64,000 nt of DNA from Hormiphora californensis (lineage: Eukaryota; Ctenophora; Tentaculata; Cydippida; Pleurobrachiidae), in contig CM035357.1 in NCBI GenBank assembly GCA_020137815.1, forward strand, positions 8,163,111 to 8,227,110, written 5' to 3'. Every line of letters begins with the position of its first letter. Positions within the stretch are counted from its first letter, which is position 1. Both the position numbers and the translations under genes were made by a program. The notes under the pieces are model-generated. The model ran no database searches and was not told the DNA's origin. It worked only from the letters and a program-made list of their open reading frames with translations. Of this stretch, positions 54,281-64,000 are shown piece by piece.

Positions 54281-55160
54281 CACTGTGTGCGGCTGGGTTG
54301 GTTTTAGATAGGCCCTAAATTTTTCCACAACTCCTAGATTAAAATTTTTTCTGAACAAAATGACACCAGTGAAAAGTCTCTAAACCATTCTTAAGTGGCT
54401 ATAGCCATACAGCCAAAAAACGGCTATGCGCAAAACCTAATTATCCAATAACCTAATTAACCAGATAAGATAGAGACTTAATTTCAGCACCTATGCCCAC
54501 GAATGCGAGGACGCTACACACTCTAGAGCCCTAGATTTATTCTCTACTCCTTTTAAGGCAGGGAAATGTTGTCGAAAATAGCCTGAACCTAGAAATCATT
54601 AGGGGCAAGCTAATTTTTGCACAATCCGATAGTCAATAGGCCCCAGGACAAAGAAGCTCAAAATCGGACTTTTTACCGTTTTTGCTCATTTTCAGCATCT
54701 TTGAATCCAAATAACGGCTAAACGGTTGGAGATAGAGCTTAAAAGTTCAAGCACGACACCCCATAACTTAGCTATTGGCTACAAAATGGCACCAGTGAAA
54801 AGTCTCTAAACCATTCCCAAGTGGCTATAGCCATATGGCCAAAAACGGCTATTTGCGGATATAATTATCCAATTATCGAATTAACCAGACGAGATAGAGA
54901 CTTAATTTCAGCACCTACTCCCACTAATTCGAGAACGCTGAACACTTTAGTACCCTTGGTTTTGTCTCTACTCCTTTCCTAACATGGCTACAGCCATATG
55001 GCCAAAAACGGCTATGTGCAGAGCTAATTATCTAATTAACCAGACGAGATAGAGACTTAATTCCAGCACCTACCCCGACTAATGCGAGGACGCTGGACAC
55101 TTAAGTGCCCTCGGTTTTTCCTCTACTCTTTTGCTAAGACGATTTGCGATTTAATTGATG
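54281..55160. repeat. Dispersed repeat, three tandem-like copies
   Basis: caccagtgaaaagtctctaaaccattc..aagtggctatagccat..ggccaaaaacggctat...gagatagagacttaat...actcctttt occurs at 54363-54560, 54788-54980 and partly 54985-55135. An inverse copy is at 26750-26905 (and 29975-30135). The hairpin repeat cgtttagccgttattt (inverse) is at 54710-54760. Confidence 0.75.
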
Positions 55161-55530
55161 ACTACAAATACACTGTAATCAATTAGGGCACTTCCCCCAA
55201 CACTTGGGCTTGAAACTTTTTTGGTGGTCCAGGGGCCTATTGACTATCGGATTGTGCAAAAATTAGCTTGCCCCTAATGATTTCTAGGTTCTAACAACAA
55301 TTCCCTGCATTATTTCCTAAGATGGTTTTTGTTTTTTCTTCCATGCTAGAAATACATGTAATTACATACAGTGAAGGTTTTTGTGCGCTCAGTGCGTGCA
55401 CGCTCCCGATCATCATGGCTTTTTTTGGGTATACTAGACACCTATCCGGACCTACTGGTGAAAAAATTAGCTTGTTGCAAATTTTGCCCAAGATTTGGCC
55501 CTTACGTCCTTAGTACACCCTAACTACTAA
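55161..55530. other. Gene-free interval
   Basis: gcccctattgactatcggattgtgcaaaaattagcttgcccctaatgatttctaggttc (55231-55292) is the inverse of 54585-54660, so this and the block before form a large inverted repeat around 54600-55290. Confidence 0.5.
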
Positions 55531-56110
55531 AACGTTTTCATGGACATATTTCGACGCAGAATAGTCAATTTATGGGGGGGTCGTCCCCCCGACAAAAAGT
55601 CGTATCTCGCACCGTTTAGCCGTTATTTGCATATTTATGCACATATTCATGATTTAATGCATATTCTGAATATTTCCACTTCAGTTGGTCCTAGAACGTT
55701 TTCATGGACATATATTTCGACGCAGAGTAGTCGATTTATGGGGGGTCATCCCCCAGACAAAAAGTCGTATCTCGCGCGCACCGTTTAGCCGTTAGTTGCA
55801 TATTTATGCACCGATTCACGATTTGATGCATATTCTGAATATTTCTACTTCAGCTAGTCCTAGAACTTTTTTATGGACATATTTCGACGTAGAATAGTCG
55901 ATTTACGGGGAGTCGTCCCCCGGATAAAAAGTCGTATCTCGCACCGTTTAGCCGTTATTTGCATATTAATTATGCACCGATTCATGATTTAATGCATATT
56001 CTGAATTTTTGCACTTCAGCTGATCCTAGAACGTTTTCATGGACATATTTCGACACAGAATAGTCGATTATTGGGGATTCGTCCCCTCGACAAAAAGTCG
56101 TATTAAACAG
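55531..56110. repeat. 165 bp satellite-like tandem repeat, ~3.5 units
   Basis: Units start aacgttttcatggacatat at 55531, 55695, 55864 and 56030 (periods about 164-169 bp). Each contains ccgacaaaaagtcgtatctc, cgcaccgtttagccgtta and tgcatattctgaat. Single copies lie at 39555 and 40460, and a fragment at 61367-61400. Confidence 0.9.
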
Positions 56111-56261
56111 AATTAAACAGAATTAATCAATTAAAGATCATAACACTAATACTGTGTTGTTAGATCCTAATTCCTTAAGTTAGGTCCCTAGGCTAAATTC
56201 CGATTGACGACCCTCCTTCAATGTAAAAAATGTAATAAAAAAAGAAACATGATAAAACACA

Positions 56262-56455
56262 CTAACACGCACACACACACACACACCCACTCACACACAC
56301 ACACACACACACACCCACACACACGCATAGCCATACACACACATACACACTCACACTCACTCACACGCACCCACGCACCCACACACACACACACACACAA
56401 AGAGAAACACACAAAGACGTACCCACATACCCACACAAATAACACACACAAACTA
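56262..56455. repeat. (AC)n microsatellite
   Basis: Interrupted ACACAC array. It lies just beyond the 3' end of the following LINE (minus strand) and may be its tail. Confidence 0.95.
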
Positions 56456-56519
56456 CCACGTTCGCAAAAGACCGTAAATAATACACGCTCCATACACTGA
56501 CACTTTCTTCACCAAACAT

Positions 56520-58982
56520 GACTAATAGCGTCAGTGGAATGGCTCTTCACCGGGCATGGCATGGCGCCAGTGGGGCCGGCATTGGCTGAGCCTGGGACTT
56601 TTGCATATGCTAGCAGTTTGGTATTCGTTCGCTGTGTGAAAGGCATGAAGTGATTGTGTGGTTTGACTTCGTTGGCGTGGGGTTTCGTTGGGGTGTCAGA
56701 TTTTGATGCAGGGTCTTGACTTGGTCCGAGTTCCGTGGTGCAGCAGGATGTCTGATGTTGTTGGCTTTACGCAGGAATACCGCAGTTTCCCAGGGGTGAT
56801 CCTTGAAGAGACATCTCATCCGGACTGCATGAAGCTAAGGCTTATCTGTAGATAGATGTTGATTCCTAATGACGTCGTACCCTGGGCAATGCAATAGTAC
56901 ATGTTCCTCATCCTCCGTGATTGTCTCGTGTGAGGGGAGTTGAGAGATGAGCAGGAAAGTAAGGGTATCCTCCGTGGTGCAGATGGGGCAGGCTCTTTTC
57001 TTTATCAGTGTGTCCTCTGTCCTTGTGCTTTCCCTGTATTTTTGTTGTCTCCCTACTTCAATGTTGAATCGGTGAGCACTGCACCTTAGTCTTGCTATCC
57101 ATTTAGATAGGTCACGTTCGAGGTCAAGATATTCTTCTGGGTAAAATGATGTTTTCACCGTATTGTACAATTCCATTTCCCTGTTTGTAGTGCGATCCCT
57201 TTTCCAACTGGTGGTGAATGTATCTTCCTTGTCGAGACGGCTCATGGCGAGTACTTGAGTAACCCGGTCCAGCTCCAGCAATTCTTGCTCCTTCAGAGCA
57301 TAAACCACTAACGGGGTGGAAGTATCATGGCTGTCACAGTTTTCCATGTCTTTGATACGGTTGAAGGCGCCCACAATCGCCCTATACCGCAACGCTGGGG
57401 GCCCGAGTGTGTATTCCCAACGCCATCTTGCAGAATGATAGATGCAATCGTTCCAAGGGCGATTTGGCTATGATCTTCAAATTCAGTGAGTCTTTGCTTA
57501 TAATTGACTTCCAGGATGTGTGCGGGAGCCATACTTGAGAGCAGTAGCTAGCCACGGGAAGGACTAGTGAGTCGAAAAGTTTCAGCGCTGTGCGGGGACT
57601 TATCGCCGAGAAATCAATTTGTTTCTTCAAGGCGAATACAGCTCTGAGGGCTTTTTGCTTGAGCTTAGCTTCATTCAGCTTAAATGATCCATTGAGAGTG
57701 AAGGTTACACCCAGGTAGCAATATGTTTTTGCGGAGGGTATTCTCTGTCCCTTGAATGTAAATCTTTCACTTTCTTTTAGTTTGACTGCCGATTTGTTGA
57801 ATACCATGACTTCTGTTTTCTTGAGGTTTACGGAGAGCCCCCATTCCTCACAGTATTCCTCTAGTACATCGATGAGTCGTTGGAGGCTGGCAGGGTTTAA
57901 AGCCATCAGAACCAAGTCGTCGGCCCACAGGAGGTGAGAAATGTATTCCCCCGCCAAGGATGGTGATGAAGAAGCCTCTTCCCTGTTGAGTCTTACCGAG
58001 AGCTCGTGTACGTAGATCTTAAAGAGCTCAGGACTTAGAGGGTGACCCTGTTCTGTACCAGTGTACCGATGTTAACCTCTATAGTCTCTGTGAGCTTACC
58101 AAGGAGTTTTATCTTGGCTGCAGATCCAGTATACATATCCTTGAGTACACCAAAGAACCGGCCACGCACGCCGTATTGATAGAGTTTATACAGTAGGGCC
58201 TCCCTGCACACGGTGTCAAAGGCTTTGGAGTAGTCTACAAACACCGTGTACAGGCGAGATTTTTGCTGGATGTATTTATCTATGGTTGTCTTCAGGGTTA
58301 GGACATGGTCAGCGGTTTGCTCTCCTTTACAGAACCCCAGTTGATTCGGAAGATCTGGTACTTCAATAGAGCGGAAATCCAGAAGCCTATCCAATAGAAT
58401 CCCAGAGAATAGCTTTCCAAGGTTGCTTGCTACTGCCACTGCTCTGTAAGTTGTTGGGATCATACCTACTGCCTTTCTTATGTAGCGGGGTAACGAGTGA
58501 TTCTTTCCAGGGATAACACTGGTTTCGAAGACATTGGTTAAACAGGTTAGTTGTCGCCTCCATGACTTCGGGACTGCTTGCTTTCAGAAACTCATTGGAA
58601 ATCTGGTCCTCAGCCACTGCTTTTCCGTCCCTGAGTCTCCTTGTTACAGCTGCTACTTCTTCTACTGACACATCCCTATTGAGAGCTTCATCTAGATCCT
58701 CTGATATGGGTTCCTCGCATGGCGTATCCCAGCACAAAGCTTGTTCCTTTCCTGACAGAGCGGCTGGTGGGGGCTGCTTGGCGTAGAGTTTCTTGAAGAA
58801 CTTGCAGAAGTTTTTCATGTCGAACGCGTCCAGCTTGCTATCCAAGGGTGCAAAGCTCTTCAACTTCTTGAGATTTTTCCAGTCGATGTTACCATCATCG
58901 ATATCTTGGGAGAGTTCTCTGATGTAGCGTCTCTTTGTGTTTCTTACCAACCTTCTGTGATCCTTTTTCGCTGTGAATAGTT
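56520..58982 (-). mobile_element. LINE reverse transcriptase, 3' part (frameshifted)
   Basis: Minus strand, in order: RRLVRNTKRRYIRELSQDI (58970 downward); RDGKAVAEDQISNEFLKA; then after one frameshift near 58460 RAVAVASNLGKLFSGILLDR, LGFCKGEQTADHVLTLKTTI, YTVFVDYSKAFDTV (catalytic D); after a second near 58060 GTEQGHPLSPELF; ISHLLWADDLVLMAL (the YADD box as WADD, about 57915-57955); after a third near 57390 RYRAIVGAFNR; and a C-terminal CPIC...H..LHC knuckle with the CCHC pattern of many LINEs. No RNase H is seen. The frameshifts are single-base, so sequence errors cannot be excluded. The 5' continuation is at 60975-61363, beyond two nested insertions. Confidence 0.9.
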
Positions 58983-60974
58983 TAGTAGAGTCGATAACTA
59001 CAGGGTGTCCCACTGTCTTTGCGTGACCTGTGATTTTGGGTGGTGAGTGGGTTCCATTCAAATGCTCATAACTCATCGAAAAATAGGTCAAAACGGCTCA
59101 ACCAAAAACAGTGTTGTAGAGAATTGTCAGGCGAACGTTTGGGTACAAGATTGATGTTCCAAGTCTTACCAACCGTCAGATATATCGTCTTAAAGTCAAA
59201 AATACGTATTCATGAAATCCGACCGGGGTTCACGTTTTGAAAAATTCACAAATGCAAAGTTGCTCGGATCACATTGCATCCCTCATAAGAGTTGTAGGAA
59301 ATTGTCTGGCGGTCATTTTGGTACCCGCGTTTTTGTCCTAGCTCAATGTTTAGAGTGTCTTATGACTGTCAGAACTGGAATTTTCACAAAAGTGGTCTCA
59401 GGTATCGCATTACATTTTGCCCTGTTATGAAGATCATTGCTGCTTGAATAACATCTTAGTGCATGATAGGGTTGAGATAGACCACTTGCGTATCCTACAC
59501 ATTAACAGGGGCCTTGCCAAATCGTCATAATAACCCTGTCAAGTGTCTAGATGAAATTGAGACGATATGTCCTGATTAGCATGGGATTACACACGACACC
59601 GAGCCACCTAATTAGGCGCTGTGAGCCGATACCAACTAAGACTCAGCGTAGAAAATCTTAATGTTCCTACAGTCATAACGCAACTAAAACGTAGAGCTAT
59701 GGAAAAAATCATGGTGTCAAAATGAACCTTAGACGATTCCAATGAAGCTCTTATAAATTTCAAACCATTTTACCCATTTGTTGATGACACGTGATCCCCT
59801 CAAAAATGTTGGTTGAATTTCGTCTTTAGACAGTCATAAGACACTTTAAACATTGAGCTAGGACAAAAACCCGGGTACCAAAATGACCGCCAGACAATTT
59901 CCTACAACTCTTATGAGGGATGCAATGTGATCCGAGCAACTTTGCATTTGTGAATTTTTCAAAACGTGAACCCCGGTCGGATTTCATGAACACGTATTTT
60001 TGACTTTAAGACGATATATCTGACGGTTGGTAAGACTTGGAACATCAATCTTGTACCCAAATGTTCGCCTGACAATTCTCTACAACACTGTTTTTGGTTG
60101 AGCCGTTTTGACCTATTTTTCGATGAGTTATGAGCATTTGAATGGAACCCACTCACCACCCAAAATCACAGGTCACGCAAAGACAGTGGGACACCCTGTA
60201 CATCGACCTCTCCCAATTGTTCCAGTTTTTGTCACATCAGTTTGGAGCCTCGACACGACCTCTAAACAGGTGTTACTTTTTCACAAGCTGTTTTCATCTT
60301 GGTGTAATCAGCAGTTGAAATGTTGCTGATCATAACAAAAATCTGACTAAATTTTTTCAACTTGGGGTACAACCATGGGTGTCAAAAGTTAGCTCTAGGT
60401 CCCCTGAGTAACCATCCGGAGACTCCAAGAGATATTTCAAGCCGTTCTCCTGTAATCATTAATCCCGGTAGAGCACATATTTGAGTATGGGCGTACGTGC
60501 AATTGCCTACAACCTCAACTTTAATGTATAACGTTAATGTGCGTCTCTCTCTTTTCTCCCCCTTGAGAAAGAGTTATCTCGCGCGGCGCAACCGCACGTG
60601 CGGTTTTTCCAGAGAGAGTGAGAGACATACAATAACATGTAAACAGCCTGCCAGCGCTCACGTACGTCCGCATTGTATTTTTTTCTCCACCGGGATTAAT
60701 GATTACGGGAGAACGGCTTGAAATATCTCTTAGAGTCTCCGGATGGTTACTCAGGGGACCTAGAGCTAACTTTTGACACCCATGGTTTTACCCCAAGTTG
60801 AAAAAATTTAGTCAGGTTTTTGTTATGATCAGCAACATTTCAACTGCTGATTACACCAAGATGAAAACAGTTTGTGAAAAAGTAACACCTGTTTAGAGGT
60901 CGTGTCGAGGCTCCAAACAGATGTGACAAAACTGGAACAATTGGGAGAGGTCGATGTAGTTATCGACTCTACTA
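58983..60974. mobile_element. Palindromic element inserted in the LINE (3 bp target duplication)
   Basis: Ends TAGTAGAGTCGATAACTA and inverse TAGTTATCGACTCTACTA, flanked by GTT at 58980-58982 and 60975-60977. Removing it and one GTT rejoins the LINE frame without a shift. The arms (60201-60490 and 60680-60974, with the first 17 bp at 58983) are near-perfect inverses around a centre near 60570-60650. It is itself interrupted at its TA (58999-59000) by the element at 59001-60198. Without that, it would be about 790 bp. No transposase gene. Confidence 0.9.
59001..60198. mobile_element. 1.2 kb palindromic element nested in the previous one (TA target)
   Basis: CAGGGTGTCCCACTGTCTTT and its inverse bound a palindrome flanked by TA on both sides. 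The other arm of the host element at 60956-60966 (gtcgatgTAgttatc) shows the empty site, so insertion at TA is directly demonstrated. The arms of about 430 bp are near identical. A degenerate relative is at 8480-9620. TA target and CAGGG ends suggest a Tc1/mariner-related non-autonomous element. Confidence 0.93.
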
Positions 60975-61363
60975 GTTGGCCCGTGACCGTTCCGGAGGGA
61001 TTTCTGCCTGCTCTTTGGGAGATTCTGTTAACCATTTTCCTGGAGGGTAGGCAATGTCTAAACCATGGTTGTTTGGGGATGGTTTTGCTTCTTTTTGTTT
61101 TCTTTCGATTGGGGTTCTCTTTTTTGAGGGGCACAGTGATGTCTGCGGCCTTTTTGAAAACTCCCACTAGCCTGTTGTTGAGATCTATAGTTTCAGTGGC
61201 TGACGAGCAGGATACTTCTTTGATTGCCTTGGCTTCTGCGTTACAGGCGTCACCTAGAAGTGTCATCTTGAAAGCTTTTTTGTCTTCAGCGGTGTGGATT
61301 TTGTATCTTCTCGGTGCTGGATCTAGGTCGGCTAGAAGTGTTTCCTCCATGATTTGGGGACCA
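60975..61363 (-). mobile_element. LINE, 5' part before the nested insertions
   Basis: Minus strand from about 61350: MEETLLADLDPAPRRYKIHT, KKAFKMTLLGDACNAEAKAI, TVPLKKENPNRKKTKRSK and QPWFRHCLPSRKMVNRISQR, then GTVTGQL up to the GTT target site. This is the linker between endonuclease and RT. Upstream, 61364-61400 is satellite-like sequence (cgtatgtcgcaccgtttagccgttatttgc), so the endonuclease domain is missing. Confidence 0.85.
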
Positions 61364-61440
61364 GGGTCGTATGTCGCACCGTTTAGCCGTTATTTGCATT
61401 ATATTATTATTAACTAGAAAGCCCGTTGGCTGGACCCCTT

Positions 61441-61465
61441 TGATGTCTCTCTCTCCCTCTATCTT

Positions 61466-61546
<81 letters not shown>

Positions 61547-61787
61547 ATATCTCTATATATAATATATAATATATATAATATATATAATATGTATATATAT
61601 AATATATATCTCTATCTATCTCTCTCTCTATCTACCATTCTCTCACTTCATCTCTTCATCATATCCTTTCTCTATCTCTCTCTCTGTCCCTCTATCTCTC
61701 TTTCCCTCTATCTCTCTATATCTCTCGCTCTATCTAGCTCGCTGTCCCTCTGTATCTCTATCTCTCTCGCTCCATCTCTCTCAGCTC

Positions 61788-61822
<35 letters not shown>

Positions 61823-61905
61823 AGCTCTCTCCCTCTATCTCTCTTTGTCTCTATCTCTACCTCTCTCACTCACTCTCTCTCTCACTCTCTCACTCCATCA
61901 TGTCG
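61441..61905. repeat. (CT)n / (TA)n microsatellite tract
   Basis: (CT)n at 61470-61541, (AT)-rich at 61548-61610, then impure (CT)n with ctatct variants to about 61900. ORFs of Ser/Leu here are artefacts. Confidence 0.95.
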
Positions 61906-62279
61906 GGCTGAAGAATATGGAGGTTGGTAGAGTGGTAGCAGGTAGGGATGGTGATGAACATCAAGGGTCATCGTTAGATGGCTGCTTGAAACGTGCCGAA
62001 TTAGGTGATAAACATCCGTAGAATTGTAGCTGTGTAGAGTAGTTAACGGGGGATCGTAGGTAGAAACGCTTTGGTATTCATCGGGGCCGAAGCAGTAGAT
62101 GGCGAAACACCGCAGAAACACGCAACACAACATCAAATAACATGCACGTGCAGTATTCACACCCTTGCCCACCAACCATAACAACCCCTTGATTCGCATG
62201 GGCAAATGGAGCAAATTGTTGCACGCTAGTGTTGCACGCTAGGATACTCCATCATCACGCATTTGCAAATTATAATAAT
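61906..62279. other. Gene-free interval
   Basis: Unique-looking sequence; no exon, RNA gene or clear repeat recognised. An open minus-strand frame (61882-62214) has no recognisable features. Confidence 0.35.
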
Positions 62280-62793
62280 GACTAGAGAGCCCAGGCAAAA
62301 GAACAAAAAACTCTCACACCCTATTGACTCCTCTCAATCCTAATCCCTGGCTCATGCCTACTCCCCTCAGTCCTCACCCATATTATCCCTATTGACTCCC
62401 CTAGGCCCCTATTGAATCATATCGTCCCCTATTCACGTCATCTCACCCTCTATTCACTTTCCTATAACGCCATAAGGAATACTTCCCTATCCCCTCTCTC
62501 AATCTGTGATGTGAAGCAGTTCAAAAACACACATTTCTTACAAATTTTTCATCATTTCCCCCATTACTCCGTCATTTCTCAACCAATTTCGAAAATCTTG
62601 GGCTCATTCGAAAGATAATCTTAAGCTCTTTCAAATCAGCTATTATCCCCCAAATTTATAAAACCTTTACACACGCACGTGCACTCCCCAAGCCCCACCA
62701 ACCACCCCTATCAACATGTCAATTTTCCACGTGCAAACCCTAAAAACCCCCAAAAAAACAATTGTCTTGCAACCATCTCTGCTTTATAATATA
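62280..62793. repeat. R4 repeat, unit 1 of a head-to-tail array
   Basis: Starts gactagagagcccaggcaaaagaac and ends gctttataatata just before the next unit at 62794. Contains cattactccgtcatttctcaaccaatttc, ctattatcccccaa and the cacgcacgtgcactccccaa block. Confidence 0.8.
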
Positions 62794-63970
62794 GACTAAA
62801 GAGCCCAGGCAAAAGAACAAAAAACTCTCACCTCTATTGACTCCTCTCAATCCCGATCCCTGGCTCAGATCATGCCTACTTTGCTCCCTACGGCGCCGCT
62901 TCTCGGCACCTCCGGTCGCGAGATCTTACTCCACGCCCCCCTTCCCCCTGTTGACTCCCCTCAGTCCTCACCCCTCTTATCCCTATTGAATTATATCGTC
63001 CCCTATAATTCACTCCATCTCACCCTCTATTTACTCCCCTATAACGCCATAATGAACACTCCCCTCAGCCCTCTCTCAATCTGTGATCTGAGGCAGTTTA
63101 GTACCCCAAATTTTCCCTCATTTTTCACCATTTTCGCCATAACTCTGTCATTTCGCAACCAATTTCAAAATACCAAGACTCATTGGAAAGGTAATCTCAA
63201 GCTCTTTCCAAAGAGCTATTATCCCCCAAGATTAGAAAAACTTTACACACGCACGTGCACTCCCCAAACCCCACCAAACACCCCTAACAACACGTCAATT
63301 TTCCACGTGCAAGCCCTAAAAACCCCCCAAAAACCAATTGTCTTGCAAGGTTCTCCGCTTTGGTGTGCGGACTCTAGTGCTACACTCTAAGTCTACAGTG
63401 GACTCTATATCTAAATTTAGATTTAGATAAAGAGTCCAAATAAGTCTAAACTCTAGGAGGACTCTATCTCTAAAAAGTCTAAACAGGGCGGACTCTTTAT
63501 CTAAAAAGTCTACAAAGAGCGGACTCTATATCTACACAAATCTAAATTAGACATAGAGTCCGCCATTCTCAGCGAACTCGAGATTTCGGCCGTTAGGCTG
63601 TAAACGAGAGTTTGCTGTACCTCTATACTAATTGAGAAGTGTTAGGGCCATTATTTGGGTTCGAGGTTAGGGTTAGGGTTATGGTTAGGGTTAGCTTTTG
63701 GGTTGGTTTAGGATTTTAGACATAGAGTCCGGGTTGGGGGATTTGGCGCCAAAATGTACCAGGGGACTCTATGTCTAAAAAGTCTACACAGTGCGGACTC
63801 TATATCTAAAAAGTCTACACTGGGCGGACTCTTTATCTAAACTTTTTTCAAAGTCTAACTGTAGATAAAGAGTCCGCTTTTAGATATAGAGTCCGCCTTG
63901 AATTTAGATAAATAAATAATAAAAGAGTCCGTTAGCACTAGAGTCCGCCCACCCTCTGCTTTATAATATA
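62794..63970. repeat. R4 repeat, unit 2 (interrupted)
   Basis: Same order of blocks as unit 1, starting gactaaagagcccaggc. A GC segment acggcgccgcttctcggcacctccggtcgcgag at 62888-62922, related to 10592-10627, is present only here. Interrupted near its end by the telomere-repeat-bearing element at 63362. Unit 3 begins at 63971 and leaves the window. Tandem arrangement and tctatattataaag-type ends are seen in some Helitrons, but no diagnostic hairpin plus CTRR end was proven. Confidence 0.75.
63362..63953. mobile_element. Telomere-repeat-bearing element with 9 bp target duplication
   Basis: Terminal repeats GGTGTGCGGACTCTAGTGCT and inverse of GGTGGGCGGACTCTAGTGCT. Flanks ctccgcttt (63353-63361) and ctctgcttt (63954-63962): a 9 bp duplication with one mismatch; the uninterrupted unit at 62778 reads ctctgctttataat. 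Inside are at least ten GGACTCT/AGAGTCC blocks separated by ttatctaaa-like spacers, and (TTAGGG)n at 63666-63694. A 9 bp duplication is typical of Mutator-like elements. No ORF. Confidence 0.85.
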
Positions 63971-64000
63971 GACTAGAGAGCCCAGGCAAAAGAACAAAAA

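Noticed and set aside
56218-56493. Cys/Val- and His/Thr-rich ORFs
   Set aside because: (AC)n microsatellite read on both strands.

Overview
This 64 kb window is animal (metazoan) nuclear DNA that consists mostly of transposable elements and other repeats. No bacterial operons, rRNA genes or CRISPR arrays are visible. Evidence for an animal: split coding exons with GT-AG (one GC-AG) introns, exons of a collagen galactosyltransferase (GT25/COLGALT family), tRNA-derived SINE-like sequences, several LINE retrotransposons, and TTAGGG-type repeats. A non-bilaterian or other invertebrate is plausible (sponge-like in gene and repeat density), but this is inference only.

Host genes. Two host loci can be supported. 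(1) A COLGALT-like gene: one exon on the minus strand (3352-3551) and three phase-compatible exons on the plus strand (12683-12821, 13093-13364, 13536-13882). Between them lie about 9 kb of repeats, including a 4 kb palindrome. The opposite orientation of the first exon, one missing small exon and missing 3' exons mean the locus is rearranged, misassembled or a pseudogene. (2) A gene I cannot name on the plus strand: exons 25654-26164, 37560-37654 and a giant 4.7 kb exon 47758-52477. Their splice phases fit together (1 then 0) across introns filled with elements. It encodes a long, charged, Ser/Thr-rich, probably disordered nuclear protein. A small membrane-protein ORF occurs as an inverted pair (9640-10007 and 11808-12100).

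Repeats by region. 1-3000: dispersed repeats dense in TGACGTCA-like palindromes, carrying short palindromic MITEs. 3.7-9.6 kb: palindromic elements, including a 4007 bp foldback-like element with internal 32 bp tandem repeats. 12.2-12.65 kb and 63.36-63.95 kb: an element carrying an interstitial telomere-like repeat. 14.2-17.4 kb: LINE fragment, MITE and a 1.3 kb palindrome. 17.64-20.51 kb: abnormal homopolymer-rich sequence, probably unreliable. 22-25.2 kb: MITEs and pogo-like elements. 26.05-32.5 kb: a 3.2 kb tandem segmental duplication. 33-35.3 kb: two more long palindromes. 35.3-37.1 kb: broken CR1-like LINE. 38-43.8 kb: GC-rich hairpin modules, minisatellites and a palindrome. 44-47.2 kb: nearly intact RT/RNase H LINE. 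52.9-54.1 kb: cloverleaf-like GC hairpins. 55.5-56.1 kb: 165 bp tandem repeats. 56.5-61.36 kb: a LINE interrupted by two nested palindromic elements with exact target-site duplications. 62.3-64 kb: a head-to-tail repeat array.

The clearest overall feature is how often DNA hairpins of unrelated families occur, many with a polypyrimidine microsatellite at the centre of symmetry. The best candidates for something undescribed are the multi-hairpin GC modules (38.1, 38.5-38.9, 52.9-53.06, 53.5 and 54.1 kb), the foldback-like 4 kb element, and the family of elements that share self-complementary tips but have different interiors.
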